Source: UBA4716 sp002438865 (GTDB lineage: Bacteria > Bacillota > Clostridia > UBA1381). From it: a DNA stretch of 26,553 bases. The notes under the pieces are model-generated. The model saw nothing but the letters and a program-made list of their open reading frames with translations. It had not been told where the DNA came from and searched no databases. The position numbers and the translations under genes are program-made. This document shows positions 1 through 8,022 of this stretch, piece by piece (the stretch's first letter is position 1; every line of letters begins with the position of its first letter). Location of the stretch: contig CALERO010000088.1 of the NCBI GenBank assembly GCA_937907325.1, forward strand, positions 1 to 26,553. The letters run 5' to 3'.

Positions 1-14
1 TAAGCGTTCTTTTT

Positions 15-37
15 CCCCCGGTAGAACCGGGGGTTTT
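15..37 (+). terminator. Hairpin plus T-tract upstream of the integrase
   Basis: A perfect 7-bp stem (cccccgg at 15-21, ccggggg at 27-33) with a 5-nt loop is followed by four T. It ends just 6 bases before the integrase start. It looks like an intrinsic terminator for a gene left of the window, possibly guaA or an excisionase gene. The T-run is short, so attenuation of readthrough into the integrase is also possible. Confidence 0.5.
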
Positions 38-43
38 CAACTG

Positions 44-1117
44 TTGCGTAACAATGAAAAGAACGGAACTTGGTATGTGCAGTTCCGTTACACCGATTGG
101 CAAGGCTTACGACAACAAAAATTAAAGCGTGGCTTTGCCACAAAACGAGAGGCACAGGAGTGGGAGCGAGCATTTCTGACCGAAAAGAAAGCCGATGTCA
201 CTATGCCTTTTAAAACTTTTACGGAATTGTACGAAAAAGATGTGCGACCGAAGTTAAAGGAAAACACTTGGCTTACTAAAGAGCATATTATTAAAACTAA
301 AATATTGCCGTATTTTGAGCATAAGCGATTATGCGATATATCGGCGAAAGATGTTATTGCTTGGCAAAACGAGATTAGAAAGCAGACAAATTCAAGCGGC
401 GAGCCGCTTTCTCAGGGGTATTTAAAGACGATTCATAATCAGTTGAGTGCATTGTTTAATCACGCAATCAAAATTTACGGACTAAGGTTAAATCCTGCCT
501 CCACCGTCGGAAATATGGGCAAAGAGGAACGCAAAGAAATGAATTATTGGACTGTGGAGGAGTACAGCAAGTTCTCCGATGAAATGATGGACAAGCCTAT
601 TTCATATTATGTGTTTCAAATGCTTTATTGGACAGGTATTCGTGTAGGCGAGTTACTTGCATTAGCCGCCGGTGATTTTGATTTTAAAAACTGCACGGTT
701 ACAATCAATAAATCATATCAACGACTGCACCGAGAAGATGTTGTTACTCCGCCGAAAACGGAAAAGAGTAACAGAACAATTAAAATGCCGCAGTTTTTAT
801 GTGATGAAATGCAAGAGTATTTAAAGATGTTTTACTCTCCGAATGACGGAGATAGAATATTCCCTATTTCAAAAAGTTATCTTCATCACGAAATGGACAG
901 AGGCTCAAAAGCCGCAGGTGTAAAGCGTATTCGTATTCACGATTTAAGGCATTCGCATGTTTCACTTTTAATAAACCAAGGCTACCAAGCCGCCGCTATT
1001 GCTGACAGGGTCGGTCACGAAACCATAGAAATTACCGACAGATATACACACATATATCCGTCAAAACAAAATGAAATGGCAAATACCCTTGATGAATTAT
1101 GGAAGGAGAGAAAGTAA
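44..1117 (+). CDS. int: Tyrosine recombinase (phage/ICE-type integrase)
   Basis: This 357-aa protein should catalyse site-specific integration and excision of the element it heads. An N-terminal arm-binding AP2-like domain (residues 1-50, with the NGTWYVQFRY motif) is followed by a SAM-like core-binding domain (about 55-155) and a catalytic domain (about 165-345). The full active-site set is visible: R200 (GIRVGE), K238, H299 and R302 (HDLRH), H325 (VGHE) and nucleophile Y334 (DRYTH). The chosen start is a TTG that gives the N-terminus typical of this family (MR-x2-EKNGTW). The frame stays open to the window edge and no good ribosome site precedes it, so the true start could lie further left. 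The next gene follows two bases after the stop. Activity on a guaA 3'-end site is inferred from the attR-like sequence at 9391. Confidence 0.93.
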   Translation: MRNNEKNGTWYVQFRYTDWQGLRQQKLKRGFATKREAQEWERAFLTEKKADVTMPFKTFTELYEKDVRPKLKENTWLTKEHIIKTKILPYFEHKRLCDISAKDVIAWQNEIRKQTNSSGEPLSQGYLKTIHNQLSALFNHAIKIYGLRLNPASTVGNMGKEERKEMNYWTVEEYSKFSDEMMDKPISYYVFQMLYWTGIRVGELLALAAGDFDFKNCTVTINKSYQRLHREDVVTPPKTEKSNRTIKMPQFLCDEMQEYLKMFYSPNDGDRIFPISKSYLHHEMDRGSKAAGVKRIRIHDLRHSHVSLLINQGYQAAAIADRVGHETIEITDRYTHIYPSKQNEMANTLDELWKERK

Positions 1118-1118
1118 T

Positions 1119-1445
1119 ATGTCATTGAAAAACAGAGATGAACACAATCGTTGGAGAAACAAGACTGTGGCGTTTAGAGTTTCGCCGGAGGAATGGGAAC
1201 AAATCGAACGCTATGTTCAACTTTCAGGTTTAACCAAGCAGGACTATATCACTAGGCGACTTACTAATAAAGATGTTGTAGTTCAAGGCAATCCGAGAGT
1301 ATATAAGGCTTTGCGTAATAATCTTGCAGATGTACTTATTGAATTGCAGAGAATTGAAGCAGACGGCGAGATCAATGACGAATTGCTTGATTTAATTGAA
1401 ATGATTGCCGATATTCTCGGCGGATTAAAGGAGGTATCGAAATGA
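1119..1445 (+). CDS. MobC-like ribbon-helix-helix mobilization accessory protein
   Basis: This 108-aa protein begins at an ATG preceded by GGAAGGAG (1101-1108). The segment NKTVAFRVSPEEWEQIERYVQLSG (residues about 11-34) has the pattern of a ribbon-helix-helix DNA-binding fold, followed by a helical tail rich in I, L and E. Proteins like this accompany relaxases on mobilizable elements and bind oriT to help form the relaxosome. The position between integrase and ATPase, in the same transcription unit, fits that role. The stop overlaps the next start by 4 bases (ATGA), which implies translational coupling. It could instead regulate the downstream genes, since this fold is also used by plasmid repressors. 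Confidence 0.72.
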   Translation: MSLKNRDEHNRWRNKTVAFRVSPEEWEQIERYVQLSGLTKQDYITRRLTNKDVVVQGNPRVYKALRNNLADVLIELQRIEADGEINDELLDLIEMIADILGGLKEVSK

Positions 1446-2593
1446 CAGAAAAAGAAAAGACCGCTCCTGTTGTATCTGTTGGCGCAGATGCGGAGCGGTC
1501 AATCCTAAAACATATTGATAACAGTATAACCGATTTTGTCGAAGATGACAAGAGTTTAGATGATTATCTTGAGGAAATGCAAAAAGAATTTTTGCAACAG
1601 CTTGACCCATCACATTTGAAAACGGTTTCTATGTGTGAGTTGTACAATACGGTGTATCAAAGCAAGCCGACGCTGATTGACGGCTTGCTTTACCCCGGAA
1701 CATATATTTTTGCAGGAGCACCGAAACTTGGCAAAAGTTTTCTTATGGCACAGCTTGCATATCACATCAGTACAGGCACACCGCTTTGGAATTATGATGT
1801 GCGAAAAGGGACGGTGCTGTATCTTGCTCTCGAAGATGATTACCACAGATTGCAAGAAAGATTGTATAGGATGTTCGGAACAGAAAGTGCGGATAATTTG
1901 TACTTCTCTGTTTCGGCAGGTCAACTTGGAAATGGGCTTGACGAACAACTCACAAGATTTATGGCAGAACACCCCGATACAAAATTGATTATCATAGACA
2001 CGCTTCAAAAGGTGCGTGAAGTGGGCGGTGACAATTACAGCTACGCAAACGATTATGAGATTATCACGAGACTTAAAAAGTTTGCGGACAGTTACAGAAT
2101 ATGTTTGCTGCTTGTTCATCATACACGCAAGCAAAACTCCGATGACAAGTTTGATATGATTTCGGGTACAAACGGATTGCTTGGCGCCGCCGACGGTGGC
2201 TTTATTTTACGGAAAGAAAAGCGTACAAGTAACTCGGCAACGCTTGAAGTTTCAGGCAGGGATCAGCCGGACCAAAAGATTTATCTAAACCGCAATCCCG
2301 AAACCCTTGTGTGGGAACTTGAGAGAACCGAAACGGAACTTTGGAAGTTACCGCCCGAACCATTGCTTGAAAATATAGCAGGCAAAATTACAAATGAAAA
2401 TCCAAAATGGTATGGCAGCCCAACAGAACTTGTTGAATTTCTCGGCGTTGATATGAAAGCAAATGCACTGACTATGAAGTTGAATATTAACGCAGGGCGT
2501 TTGTTTAACGAGTATGGAATAAGTTATCAAAACAAACGCTGTCACGATGGGCGTAAAGTCAGCTTGAATTATGAACAGCGTGACGATGTGTGA
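1442..2593 (+). CDS. RepA/AAA_25-type ATPase (RecA-like fold)
   Basis: This 383-aa P-loop ATPase has a Walker A motif GAPKLGKS (residues 92-99), a Walker B LIIID (182-186) and the motif LLLVHHTRK (about 222-230). The last is typical of hexameric RepA-like helicases and KaiC/DnaB-family ATPases. In integrative mobilizable elements these proteins are thought to support replication or stabilisation of the excised circle. The start overlaps the previous stop by 4 bases. The C-terminal part (about 310-383) looks like a small winged-helix region used by replication initiators, although I cannot confirm that fold by eye. No relaxase or nuclease motif is present, so the protein is assigned by its ATPase core and context. 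Confidence 0.8.
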   Translation: MTEKEKTAPVVSVGADAERSILKHIDNSITDFVEDDKSLDDYLEEMQKEFLQQLDPSHLKTVSMCELYNTVYQSKPTLIDGLLYPGTYIFAGAPKLGKSFLMAQLAYHISTGTPLWNYDVRKGTVLYLALEDDYHRLQERLYRMFGTESADNLYFSVSAGQLGNGLDEQLTRFMAEHPDTKLIIIDTLQKVREVGGDNYSYANDYEIITRLKKFADSYRICLLLVHHTRKQNSDDKFDMISGTNGLLGAADGGFILRKEKRTSNSATLEVSGRDQPDQKIYLNRNPETLVWELERTETELWKLPPEPLLENIAGKITNENPKWYGSPTELVEFLGVDMKANALTMKLNINAGRLFNEYGISYQNKRCHDGRKVSLNYEQRDDV

Positions 2594-2839
2594 CGGTTGT
2601 GTCGCTGTTTTAGGCGGTGGCAAAATCACCGTCACTATCGACGCAGACCGACACGGATAAAGTTTAGACGGGGTGCAGGGCGTCATTTTCAAAGGACAGC
2701 CACTGCCTCTCAGGGAGCGCAAAACCTGCTTGCAGGTTGCATTTTTGATAGCTCCGCTGTCAAAAGTGCTTTTGCGTTACTCTTGACAAGAGTAACAGAA
2801 CCGAGGATGAACAAGTTTATGAGATTGGAGGTGTAGCTT
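2594..2839 (+). other. Candidate origin of transfer (oriT): hairpin-rich gap before the relaxase gene
   Basis: This 246-bp gap carries three inverted repeats in a row. They are aacctgc/gcaggtt (2723-2729 and 2732-2738, 2-nt loop), ttttga/tcaaaa (2743-2748 and 2760-2765), and a perfect 9-bp gttactctt/aagagtaac pair with a 3-nt loop (2776-2784 and 2788-2796). Open frames across the gap are very rich in arginine and lack family features, so I treat it as noncoding. A cluster of inverted repeats directly upstream of a MobV-type relaxase is where oriT normally lies. The nic position cannot be fixed by reading. Confidence 0.6.
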
Positions 2840-4000
2840 ATGCAAAGAACGATAAGTGCAATGGTGGGTAAAGGCTCGGTCAATCATAACAGCCGCAAGT
2901 TCAAAGCAGAAAATGTTGACGGTGACAGAACGCACCTGAACATTGATTATTGCAACGAGCCGATAAAGAAAATCTATCACGAATTGTTTGATGAAGCACT
3001 TAAAAGATACAATGAAAAGCAGACAAGAGCCGACCGCCGAATAGAAAATTACTATGAAAAAATTAGAAATTCCAAACAGGAAAAGCCGTTTCACGAACTG
3101 ATTTTGCAGATTGGCGATAAGGAAAATATGAGCGCCGAAAGTGAAAACGGACGGCTTGCACGGCAGATTTTAGATGAGTATTACCGTGGCTTTCAGGAGC
3201 GAAATCCTAACCTAAAAGTGTTCTCTGCTCATCTGCATATGGACGAAGCAACGCCGCATTTGCATATTGATTTTGTTCCGTTCACAACCGGCAGCAAACA
3301 TGGACTTGATACAAGAGTAAGCCTGAAACAAGCGTTAGCCGCACAAGGTTTCAAAGGCGGAACTCGTGGCGATACCGAGTGGAATCAATGGGTGAGTGCA
3401 GAAAAATCCGCACTCGCATTTATAATGGAACGCCACGGAATTGAGTGGGAACATAAAGGAACGCACGAAAAACATCTGTCTGTTCTTGATTATAAAAAGC
3501 AAGAGCGAGAGGCGGAACTTGAACAATTAGGTGTCAAAATCGAAGAAAAACAGGCTGAATTTGATGTATTGTCAGACAGAATATTAAACTATAACGACGG
3601 TTTAGAACGCCTGCAAACGGTGGAAGAAATGCTCGATAACGCACCCGAATATCGACTCTCCGAACCACAGAGTTTTATGTCGGCAAAGACATATAAAACC
3701 AAAATTGCAGAGCCGCTTATTCAAAAATTAAAAGCGTTAGTCAAGACGGCATTGGCTCGTTGCTTTGAGGGTTGGGACAATTACTATAGGCTAAACATTA
3801 CAAACGGCAATCTATATCGTGAGAACGAAATGCTATCGAAAATCAACAGCAAGCTGAAAAGCAAAAACGAAAATCTGCGTTCAGAAGTCAAAGACTACAA
3901 ACTCTTGCGTAAAGTTTTCGGGCATAAACAAATTGATAATCTGCTTGAACAGGCAAGAAATATTAAAGGTCGTAAGCGTGAAAATTCACGCTCAAGATAA
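2840..4000 (+). CDS. MobV/Pre-type relaxase (plasmid mobilization/recombination protein)
   Basis: This 386-aa protein would nick one strand at oriT and pilot it into a recipient, using a conjugation system supplied in trans. The hallmark metal-binding three-histidine motif is clear: H131-L-H133-M-D-E-x3-P-H140-L-H142. The N-terminus has the RTHLNIDY segment (about 30-37), which resembles the conserved R-x-N-x-DY region of MobV/Pre enzymes. The C-terminal half (about 205-255 and 320-380) is strongly charged and probably coiled-coil. The start is an ATG with GGAGGTG (2827-2832) 7 bases upstream. No type IV secretion genes are seen in the window, so the element is mobilizable rather than self-transmissible as far as can be seen. 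Confidence 0.9.
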   Translation: MQRTISAMVGKGSVNHNSRKFKAENVDGDRTHLNIDYCNEPIKKIYHELFDEALKRYNEKQTRADRRIENYYEKIRNSKQEKPFHELILQIGDKENMSAESENGRLARQILDEYYRGFQERNPNLKVFSAHLHMDEATPHLHIDFVPFTTGSKHGLDTRVSLKQALAAQGFKGGTRGDTEWNQWVSAEKSALAFIMERHGIEWEHKGTHEKHLSVLDYKKQEREAELEQLGVKIEEKQAEFDVLSDRILNYNDGLERLQTVEEMLDNAPEYRLSEPQSFMSAKTYKTKIAEPLIQKLKALVKTALARCFEGWDNYYRLNITNGNLYRENEMLSKINSKLKSKNENLRSEVKDYKLLRKVFGHKQIDNLLEQARNIKGRKRENSRSR

Positions 4001-4024
4001 ATAAATTTTTGGAGGTAAAATAAA

Positions 4025-4405
4025 ATGACAAACACAATTTTTGAAAAAGCAGGCGGTACTTACACACAGGTCGGCGACTATATGTTGCCCGATTTATTAC
4101 AGGCGAAAGAAGAAAAGGAAGCGAATATCGGTGTTTGGGCAATGAGGCACAAACGATATTTGAAGCAAAATCATAAAGTGCTTTACTATAATTTGCTGAC
4201 AAGCGGTAAGCTAAATTCATATCTTACCGACATTGAAGAACAGTCTCAAAGACTCTTTTCTCGGATGGTAAATGACCTCGCCGAAAAAGAAAATGTAACC
4301 GAAGAACTCAAAGCAACCGATATGATGTTGTGGGTACGAAAAATGAATAATATCCGTAATCGTGCAACGGAAATTGTAAATGCAGAATTGATTTACACGG
4401 TATAA
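4025..4405 (+). CDS. tnpV: TnpV family transposon-encoded protein
   Basis: This 126-aa protein carries the signature layout of the TnpV family: an N-terminal GGTYTQVGDYMLPDL block (residues 10-24), then a central HKRYLKQNHKVLYYNLLTSGKLNSYL block (about 42-67), and a C-terminal WVRKMNNIRNRATEIV block. TnpV was first named on Tn4451-type clostridial transposons and its biochemical role is not established. The start follows GGAGG (4011-4015). It ends the mobilization gene block, and a new promoter for the cargo lies about 50 bases downstream. Confidence 0.88.
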   Translation: MTNTIFEKAGGTYTQVGDYMLPDLLQAKEEKEANIGVWAMRHKRYLKQNHKVLYYNLLTSGKLNSYLTDIEEQSQRLFSRMVNDLAEKENVTEELKATDMMLWVRKMNNIRNRATEIVNAELIYTV

Positions 4406-4456
4406 GTAGCGTGGCGGCAAGGAGAAATCCCTGTCGCAATTCAATTTGTATCGAAC

Positions 4457-4485
4457 TTGACGTTGACGTAATTATATGATATACT
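4457..4485 (+). promoter_or_regulatory. Promoter for the methyltransferase operon
   Basis: TTGACG (4457-4462) is spaced 17 bases from TATACT (4480-4485), a near-consensus sigma-A promoter. It lies between tnpV and the small gene at 4514. The -35 hexamer is immediately repeated (TTGACGTTGACG), giving a second possible -35 or a regulator half-site. It probably makes the restriction-modification cargo independent of the mobilization genes. Confidence 0.7.
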
Positions 4486-4513
4486 TTTCCTACAGAGATT
4501 TAGGAGGTTGGAT

Positions 4514-4762
4514 ATGGAATCCACAGAATTGCTGGAGTGGCTTATAAGTGAAAAAAATATGAGCATTCGCTCTGCTAAAGATGTAATTTCTCGTTGTGGC
4601 AGAGTTCGTAGAATGTTACATACAGACTCTATAAGTAGTGACACATTGGAAAATCTGCAAAACAATGATGAGTTTGAAGAGAGCTCTATGTTTATTAAGT
4701 CGCAGTTGAAAAGAGCCGTAACATTATATAATGAATTTGAGAAAACACCAACGAAGGATTAG
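4514..4762 (+). CDS. Small helical protein of the restriction-modification operon, unknown function
   Basis: This 82-aa protein starts at an ATG 6 bases after AGGAGG (4502-4507); a TTG at 4508 abuts the ribosome site and is unlikely. Residues 1-35 read as two or three short helices (ELLEWLISEK, SIRSAKDVISRCGRVRRML), similar in feel to the SAM-like core-binding domains of integrases and some restriction accessory proteins. The rest is acidic and then basic. It is followed after 3 bases by the first methyltransferase and shares its promoter. I do not recognise the family. A role as specificity or accessory factor for the methyltransferases is inference from position only. Confidence 0.7.
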   Translation: MESTELLEWLISEKNMSIRSAKDVISRCGRVRRMLHTDSISSDTLENLQNNDEFEESSMFIKSQLKRAVTLYNEFEKTPTKD

Positions 4763-4765
4763 TAT

Positions 4766-5710
4766 ATGAGAGAAGAACTTACAGTAGGAAGTATGTTTGC
4801 AGGTATTGGCGGAATTTGTTTAGCGTTTAGACAAAATGGCTGTAAAATAGTTTGGGCCAATGAACTTGACAAGTATGCTTGCAAGACATATAGATTGAAC
4901 TTTGGCGATGAATATCTTGTTGAAGGCGATATTCAAAAATTAGATACGAAGGACATCCCTAAATTTGATATTTTAACGGCGGGTTTTCCCTGTCAGGCAT
5001 TTTCATCTGTTGGATTGCTGGAAGGCTTCAACGACCCTAGAGGAAATTTGTTTTTTGAAACAGCAAGGGTAATAAACAAAATAAAACCTCGAGTTGTTTT
5101 TCTTGAAAATGTAGCTAATTTAGTAAAACATGATGACGGAAAAACTTTTGAGGTGATATTAAAAACACTCGAAGATCTAGGATATCATACAGTATATAAA
5201 ATTATGAATGCAAAAGAATATGGTAATATTCCTCAGCAAAGAAACCGAATATACATAGTTGCATTTAAGTATAAGAAAAATTTAAAGAAATTTAAGTTTC
5301 CAGATACATTGCCGTTGACACAAACTGCTTTTGATTTGTTTGATAAGAAAAAACAAGAAGAAAAATATTATATGGATGGTCATCGTATGTGGAATAGAAT
5401 GATGGAATATATGGATGACCGTAAAAGAGTTTATCGTTTTACAGATTGGGGGCTTTCCAGAGGAATGGAGGGAATTTGTCCAACGCTTTTGGCAGCTATG
5501 GGAAGTCGTTTCGAAAGAATTCCATTTTTTTATGATGATTTTTCTGTTAGATTAATGACTCCTCGTGAGTGTGCAAGGTTACAAGGCTTCCCAGAAAGTT
5601 TTATTTTGCCTAAAGAAAATGAAAAACAAGTTTACAAGCAAATTGGAAATTCGGTATGTGTTCCGGTAGTCAGTAGGATTGCCGAAAATGTTGTTAAATC
5701 ATTAAATTAG
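4766..5710 (+). CDS. DNA (cytosine-5) methyltransferase 1 of a type II R-M system
   Basis: This 314-aa enzyme transfers a methyl group from S-adenosylmethionine to C5 of a cytosine in a short DNA site. The m5C motifs occur in order: motif I FAGIGG (residues about 11-16), motif IV GFPCQAFS with the catalytic cysteine, motif VI FLENV, motif VIII QQRNRIYIV, and motif X QIGNSVCVPV near the C-terminus. The target-recognition region between VIII and IX is short. The ribosome site is weak and the start lies 3 bases after the preceding stop, so coupling is likely. The gene is AT-rich, like the rest of the cargo and unlike the chromosome to the right. Confidence 0.95.
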   Translation: MREELTVGSMFAGIGGICLAFRQNGCKIVWANELDKYACKTYRLNFGDEYLVEGDIQKLDTKDIPKFDILTAGFPCQAFSSVGLLEGFNDPRGNLFFETARVINKIKPRVVFLENVANLVKHDDGKTFEVILKTLEDLGYHTVYKIMNAKEYGNIPQQRNRIYIVAFKYKKNLKKFKFPDTLPLTQTAFDLFDKKKQEEKYYMDGHRMWNRMMEYMDDRKRVYRFTDWGLSRGMEGICPTLLAAMGSRFERIPFFYDDFSVRLMTPRECARLQGFPESFILPKENEKQVYKQIGNSVCVPVVSRIAENVVKSLN

Positions 5711-5722
5711 GAGAAAAACAGT

Positions 5723-6793
5723 ATGAAACAATATAATATAATGGATTTGTTTGCTGGTGTTGGTGGATTGAGTTACGGATTTTCAAAACTTCCTCAATTT
5801 AATATTATCGCTGCAAATGAAATTGAAAAAGATATTTCTGTTGCATATGGGTTAAATCATCCTAATGTTAAAATACTTAATTGCGATATAAATAATTTGA
5901 CCGAAGATGTTATAGAAAAGACATTGGAGGGACAGAAGGTTGATATTGTAGTAGGCGGACCTCCTTGTCAATCATATTCAACCCTTGGGAAAAGACAAAA
6001 TGATGAGAGGGCAAACTTGTTTATGCAATATAAGAGAATTCTTAAAATTCTGCAGCCTAAAGCATTTGTGTTTGAAAATGTTACCGGAATGCTTAGTATG
6101 AATAAAGGAAATCTTTTTAAACGAATTCAAACTGAGTTTGAAGAACTTGGTTATGATTTAAAACACAAAGTTTTGGACGCAGTTGATTATGGCGTCCCTC
6201 AGCATAGAGAAAGGGTAATTCTTGTCGGCATTAAAGGGGAAAATAACTTTGTTTATCCGCTTCCAACGCATGGTGAAGGATTAAAACCATATGTAACTTT
6301 GAGGGAGGCAATAGGAGATTTGCCAGTGTTAAGAAGTGGTGAAGAAAATGATGTTTATGCCACAGATGCTACGAATGAGTTTTTGAAATTTGTCAGAAAG
6401 AATTCCGGTATGTATGTTGAAGAACACAAAGCACCTAAAAATGGCGAACATCTCGTCAAAATAATGCAAACATTAAAGGATGGACAGTCTAAAGATGATT
6501 TGCCTGAAAATATTCGTCCTAAAAGTGGCTATGGCAATACCTATGCTAAATTATGGTGGGATAAACCTTCAACAACAATAACAAGAAATTTTGCATGTCC
6601 ATCATCTTCAAGATGTATTCATCCAAGAGACTCTAGAGCAATGTCAATTCGAGAAGGCGCAAGATTGCAGAGTTTTCCAGATGATTATAAATTCTATGGC
6701 TCTGATGGAATGAAAAGATTAGAAATAGGTAATGCTGTTCCGCCATTGCTTTCAATGGCTATTGCAAAGCAAATATTAGTAGCTTTAGAGTGA
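5723..6793 (+). CDS. DNA (cytosine-5) methyltransferase 2 of the same R-M system
   Basis: This 356-aa m5C methyltransferase has motif I DLFAGVGGLSYGF, motif IV GGPPCQSYSTLG (catalytic Cys), motif VI FENVTGM, motif VIII PQHRERVILVG and motif X EIGNAVPPLL. It lies 12 bases after the first methyltransferase with its own GGAG site. The two enzymes differ clearly in sequence and in the target-recognition segment, so this is not a recent duplication. Two cytosine methyltransferases beside one endonuclease usually means a non-palindromic site with each strand modified by its own enzyme. The alternative is that one of them is a separate protective methylase. Confidence 0.95.
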   Translation: MKQYNIMDLFAGVGGLSYGFSKLPQFNIIAANEIEKDISVAYGLNHPNVKILNCDINNLTEDVIEKTLEGQKVDIVVGGPPCQSYSTLGKRQNDERANLFMQYKRILKILQPKAFVFENVTGMLSMNKGNLFKRIQTEFEELGYDLKHKVLDAVDYGVPQHRERVILVGIKGENNFVYPLPTHGEGLKPYVTLREAIGDLPVLRSGEENDVYATDATNEFLKFVRKNSGMYVEEHKAPKNGEHLVKIMQTLKDGQSKDDLPENIRPKSGYGNTYAKLWWDKPSTTITRNFACPSSSRCIHPRDSRAMSIREGARLQSFPDDYKFYGSDGMKRLEIGNAVPPLLSMAIAKQILVALE

Positions 6794-6799
6794 AAAATA

Positions 6800-6832
6800 A
6801 GGGACGGTATCACACATATGATTACCGCCCCT
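6800..6832. terminator. Bidirectional terminator between methyltransferase 2 and the endonuclease
   Basis: An almost perfect 10-bp inverted repeat (agggacggta at 6800-6809, taccgcccct at 6823-6832, one mismatch) sits in the 45-bp gap between two convergent genes. A-rich sequence lies to the left and an AT-rich tail to the right, so it can serve both strands. Confidence 0.6.
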
Positions 6833-6838
6833 AAAATA

Positions 6839-7666
6839 TTAAAGACACTTAATTTTTTCGTATGAATGATGAAATTGAATGTTTCCGGGGATGATTTTTC
6901 TTGGGCTATGCCACTGAACGAACCCAAATGGAAGCTGTATAGTGCTCCCGCCATTGCGAGAGCCATATGCTGCTGTATGCGGAATATTTGATTTAAAGTC
7001 TTCTAGATATATCATTTTATCGAATTGATTTTCACCAACCATATTTTTATACCATACTATTTGAGCCCAATCTTCTGAATTTGATGCCAATCCCTTAGCA
7101 AAGCAAAAATCAAATAACTCTGAGATGTTGTCGTTGAACCAATTTATCAACGAATGATAGAGATTCTCATCATATGCTTTTAAGGTGTCAGCTACAACTC
7201 TGTGTTTTCTGGTTTCTAATTGTTTATTTGTGTCACCAAAATTATTGATTATTTCAATTGTGTCAAGGGCAGAACCAAAATATAGTGAAATGGCTCTTTT
7301 AACTGTATTTGGTATTTCCTTTTGATATTGAAGCTCAAATCCTTTTATAAACCTTTCTATTCCAATAAGAAATACTTGTCCACCTTCGTCTTTCTTTATT
7401 GAAATGTTCAGTCTTTCTCCGTTGGATAAGAAAAGCCACATATCAGTTTTAGATTTGGTTTTTCCACTTAAAACACAATCAACATCAGTTTCACACAATC
7501 CACCAAATTCTACTCTATCAACGGTTGCATCAGTTATATGTGCACACTGAAGTAATCGTTGCTGTATATTTGTGTCCCTTTCTGTTAATTCAGCGACTAA
7601 GCGTTCATTTTCATGCCCTGACAGCTTTGCGTGTTTCCAACCTTCAGCTCTATTTCTATGTTCCAT
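6839..7666 (-). CDS. Putative type II restriction endonuclease (PD-(D/E)xK-like, MspI/HpaII flavour)
   Basis: This 275-aa protein faces the two methyltransferases and lies directly after a controller-type regulator, which is where the cognate endonuclease is expected. A candidate nuclease core is KTD75-MWLFL followed by LN87-ISIK91-K92, resembling the KTD...LNIK arrangement of MspI with an unusual Asn/Ser in place of the acidic residue. The C-terminal GFVQWHSPRK...IQFHHSYEKI block looks conserved. The ribosome site overlaps the stop of the upstream gene, with only 2 bases between stop and start. The recognition site cannot be read from the sequence. The family call is moderate; the R-M role rests mainly on context. 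Confidence 0.75.
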   Translation of the reverse strand: MEHRNRAEGWKHAKLSGHENERLVAELTERDTNIQQRLLQCAHITDATVDRVEFGGLCETDVDCVLSGKTKSKTDMWLFLSNGERLNISIKKDEGGQVFLIGIERFIKGFELQYQKEIPNTVKRAISLYFGSALDTIEIINNFGDTNKQLETRKHRVVADTLKAYDENLYHSLINWFNDNISELFDFCFAKGLASNSEDWAQIVWYKNMVGENQFDKMIYLEDFKSNIPHTAAYGSRNGGSTIQLPFGFVQWHSPRKIIPGNIQFHHSYEKIKCL

Positions 7667-7668
7667 AC

Positions 7669-7878
7669 TTACTCCTCCAAAAACAATTTATATGTTTCTA
7701 TTCCAAGTGCATCGGCGATACGCTGAATATTTTCAAGTGAAATACTGCGACGATAACACTCGATAGCACTAATATAAGTTCGATGCATACCGCATTTATC
7801 GGCGAATGCTTCTTGAGATATTCCCATAGCTGTACGATATTTTTTTAGGTTATCACCAAATACTTTTATAATATCCAT
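7669..7878 (-). CDS. XRE-family controller (C protein-like) of the R-M system
   Basis: This 69-aa helix-turn-helix protein (DNLKKYRTAMGISQEAFADK, then GMHRTYISAIECYRRSISLENI) has the size and form of R-M controller proteins. These delay endonuclease synthesis until methylation is established. The ATG at 7878 is preceded by AGGAGG (7888-7893 on this strand); an upstream in-frame start at 7938 has no ribosome site. It is immediately followed by the endonuclease gene, giving a C-R operon transcribed against the methyltransferases. I could not find a clean canonical C-box in its upstream region. Confidence 0.88.
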   Translation of the reverse strand: MDIIKVFGDNLKKYRTAMGISQEAFADKCGMHRTYISAIECYRRSISLENIQRIADALGIETYKLFLEE

Positions 7879-7991
7879 AGTTGCGATCCTCCTAAGTTTA
7901 TAGTATAATAGAAATGAACACAAAAAGTCTACATACAATAAGTAACTCGAATAATTTGAAAAATGAATGAATTACACATTTGCGCATATAC

Positions 7992-8021
7992 TAATACACT
8001 ATGTTTATTAGAGGTGTATTA
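7992..8021 (+). promoter_or_regulatory. Inverted repeat overlapping a ribosome-binding site
   Basis: Perfect 8-bp arms (taatacac at 7992-7999, gtgtatta at 8014-8021) enclose a 14-nt loop. The right arm covers the end of the GAGGTG ribosome site of the small gene starting at 8023. It could be an RNA stem that hides the ribosome site, or an operator, perhaps for the neighbouring controller protein. Confidence 0.45.
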
Positions 8022-8022
8022 T

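Noticed and set aside
2597..2836. 79-codon plus-strand frame between the ATPase and relaxase genes
   Set aside because: Composition is dominated by arginine and by the inverted repeats; no family pattern. The segment is better explained as oriT.
7893..7960. Canonical C-box upstream of the controller gene
   Set aside because: AGTCTAC and AGTAACT-type half-sites occur but do not form a convincing repeated GACT/AGTC array by eye.
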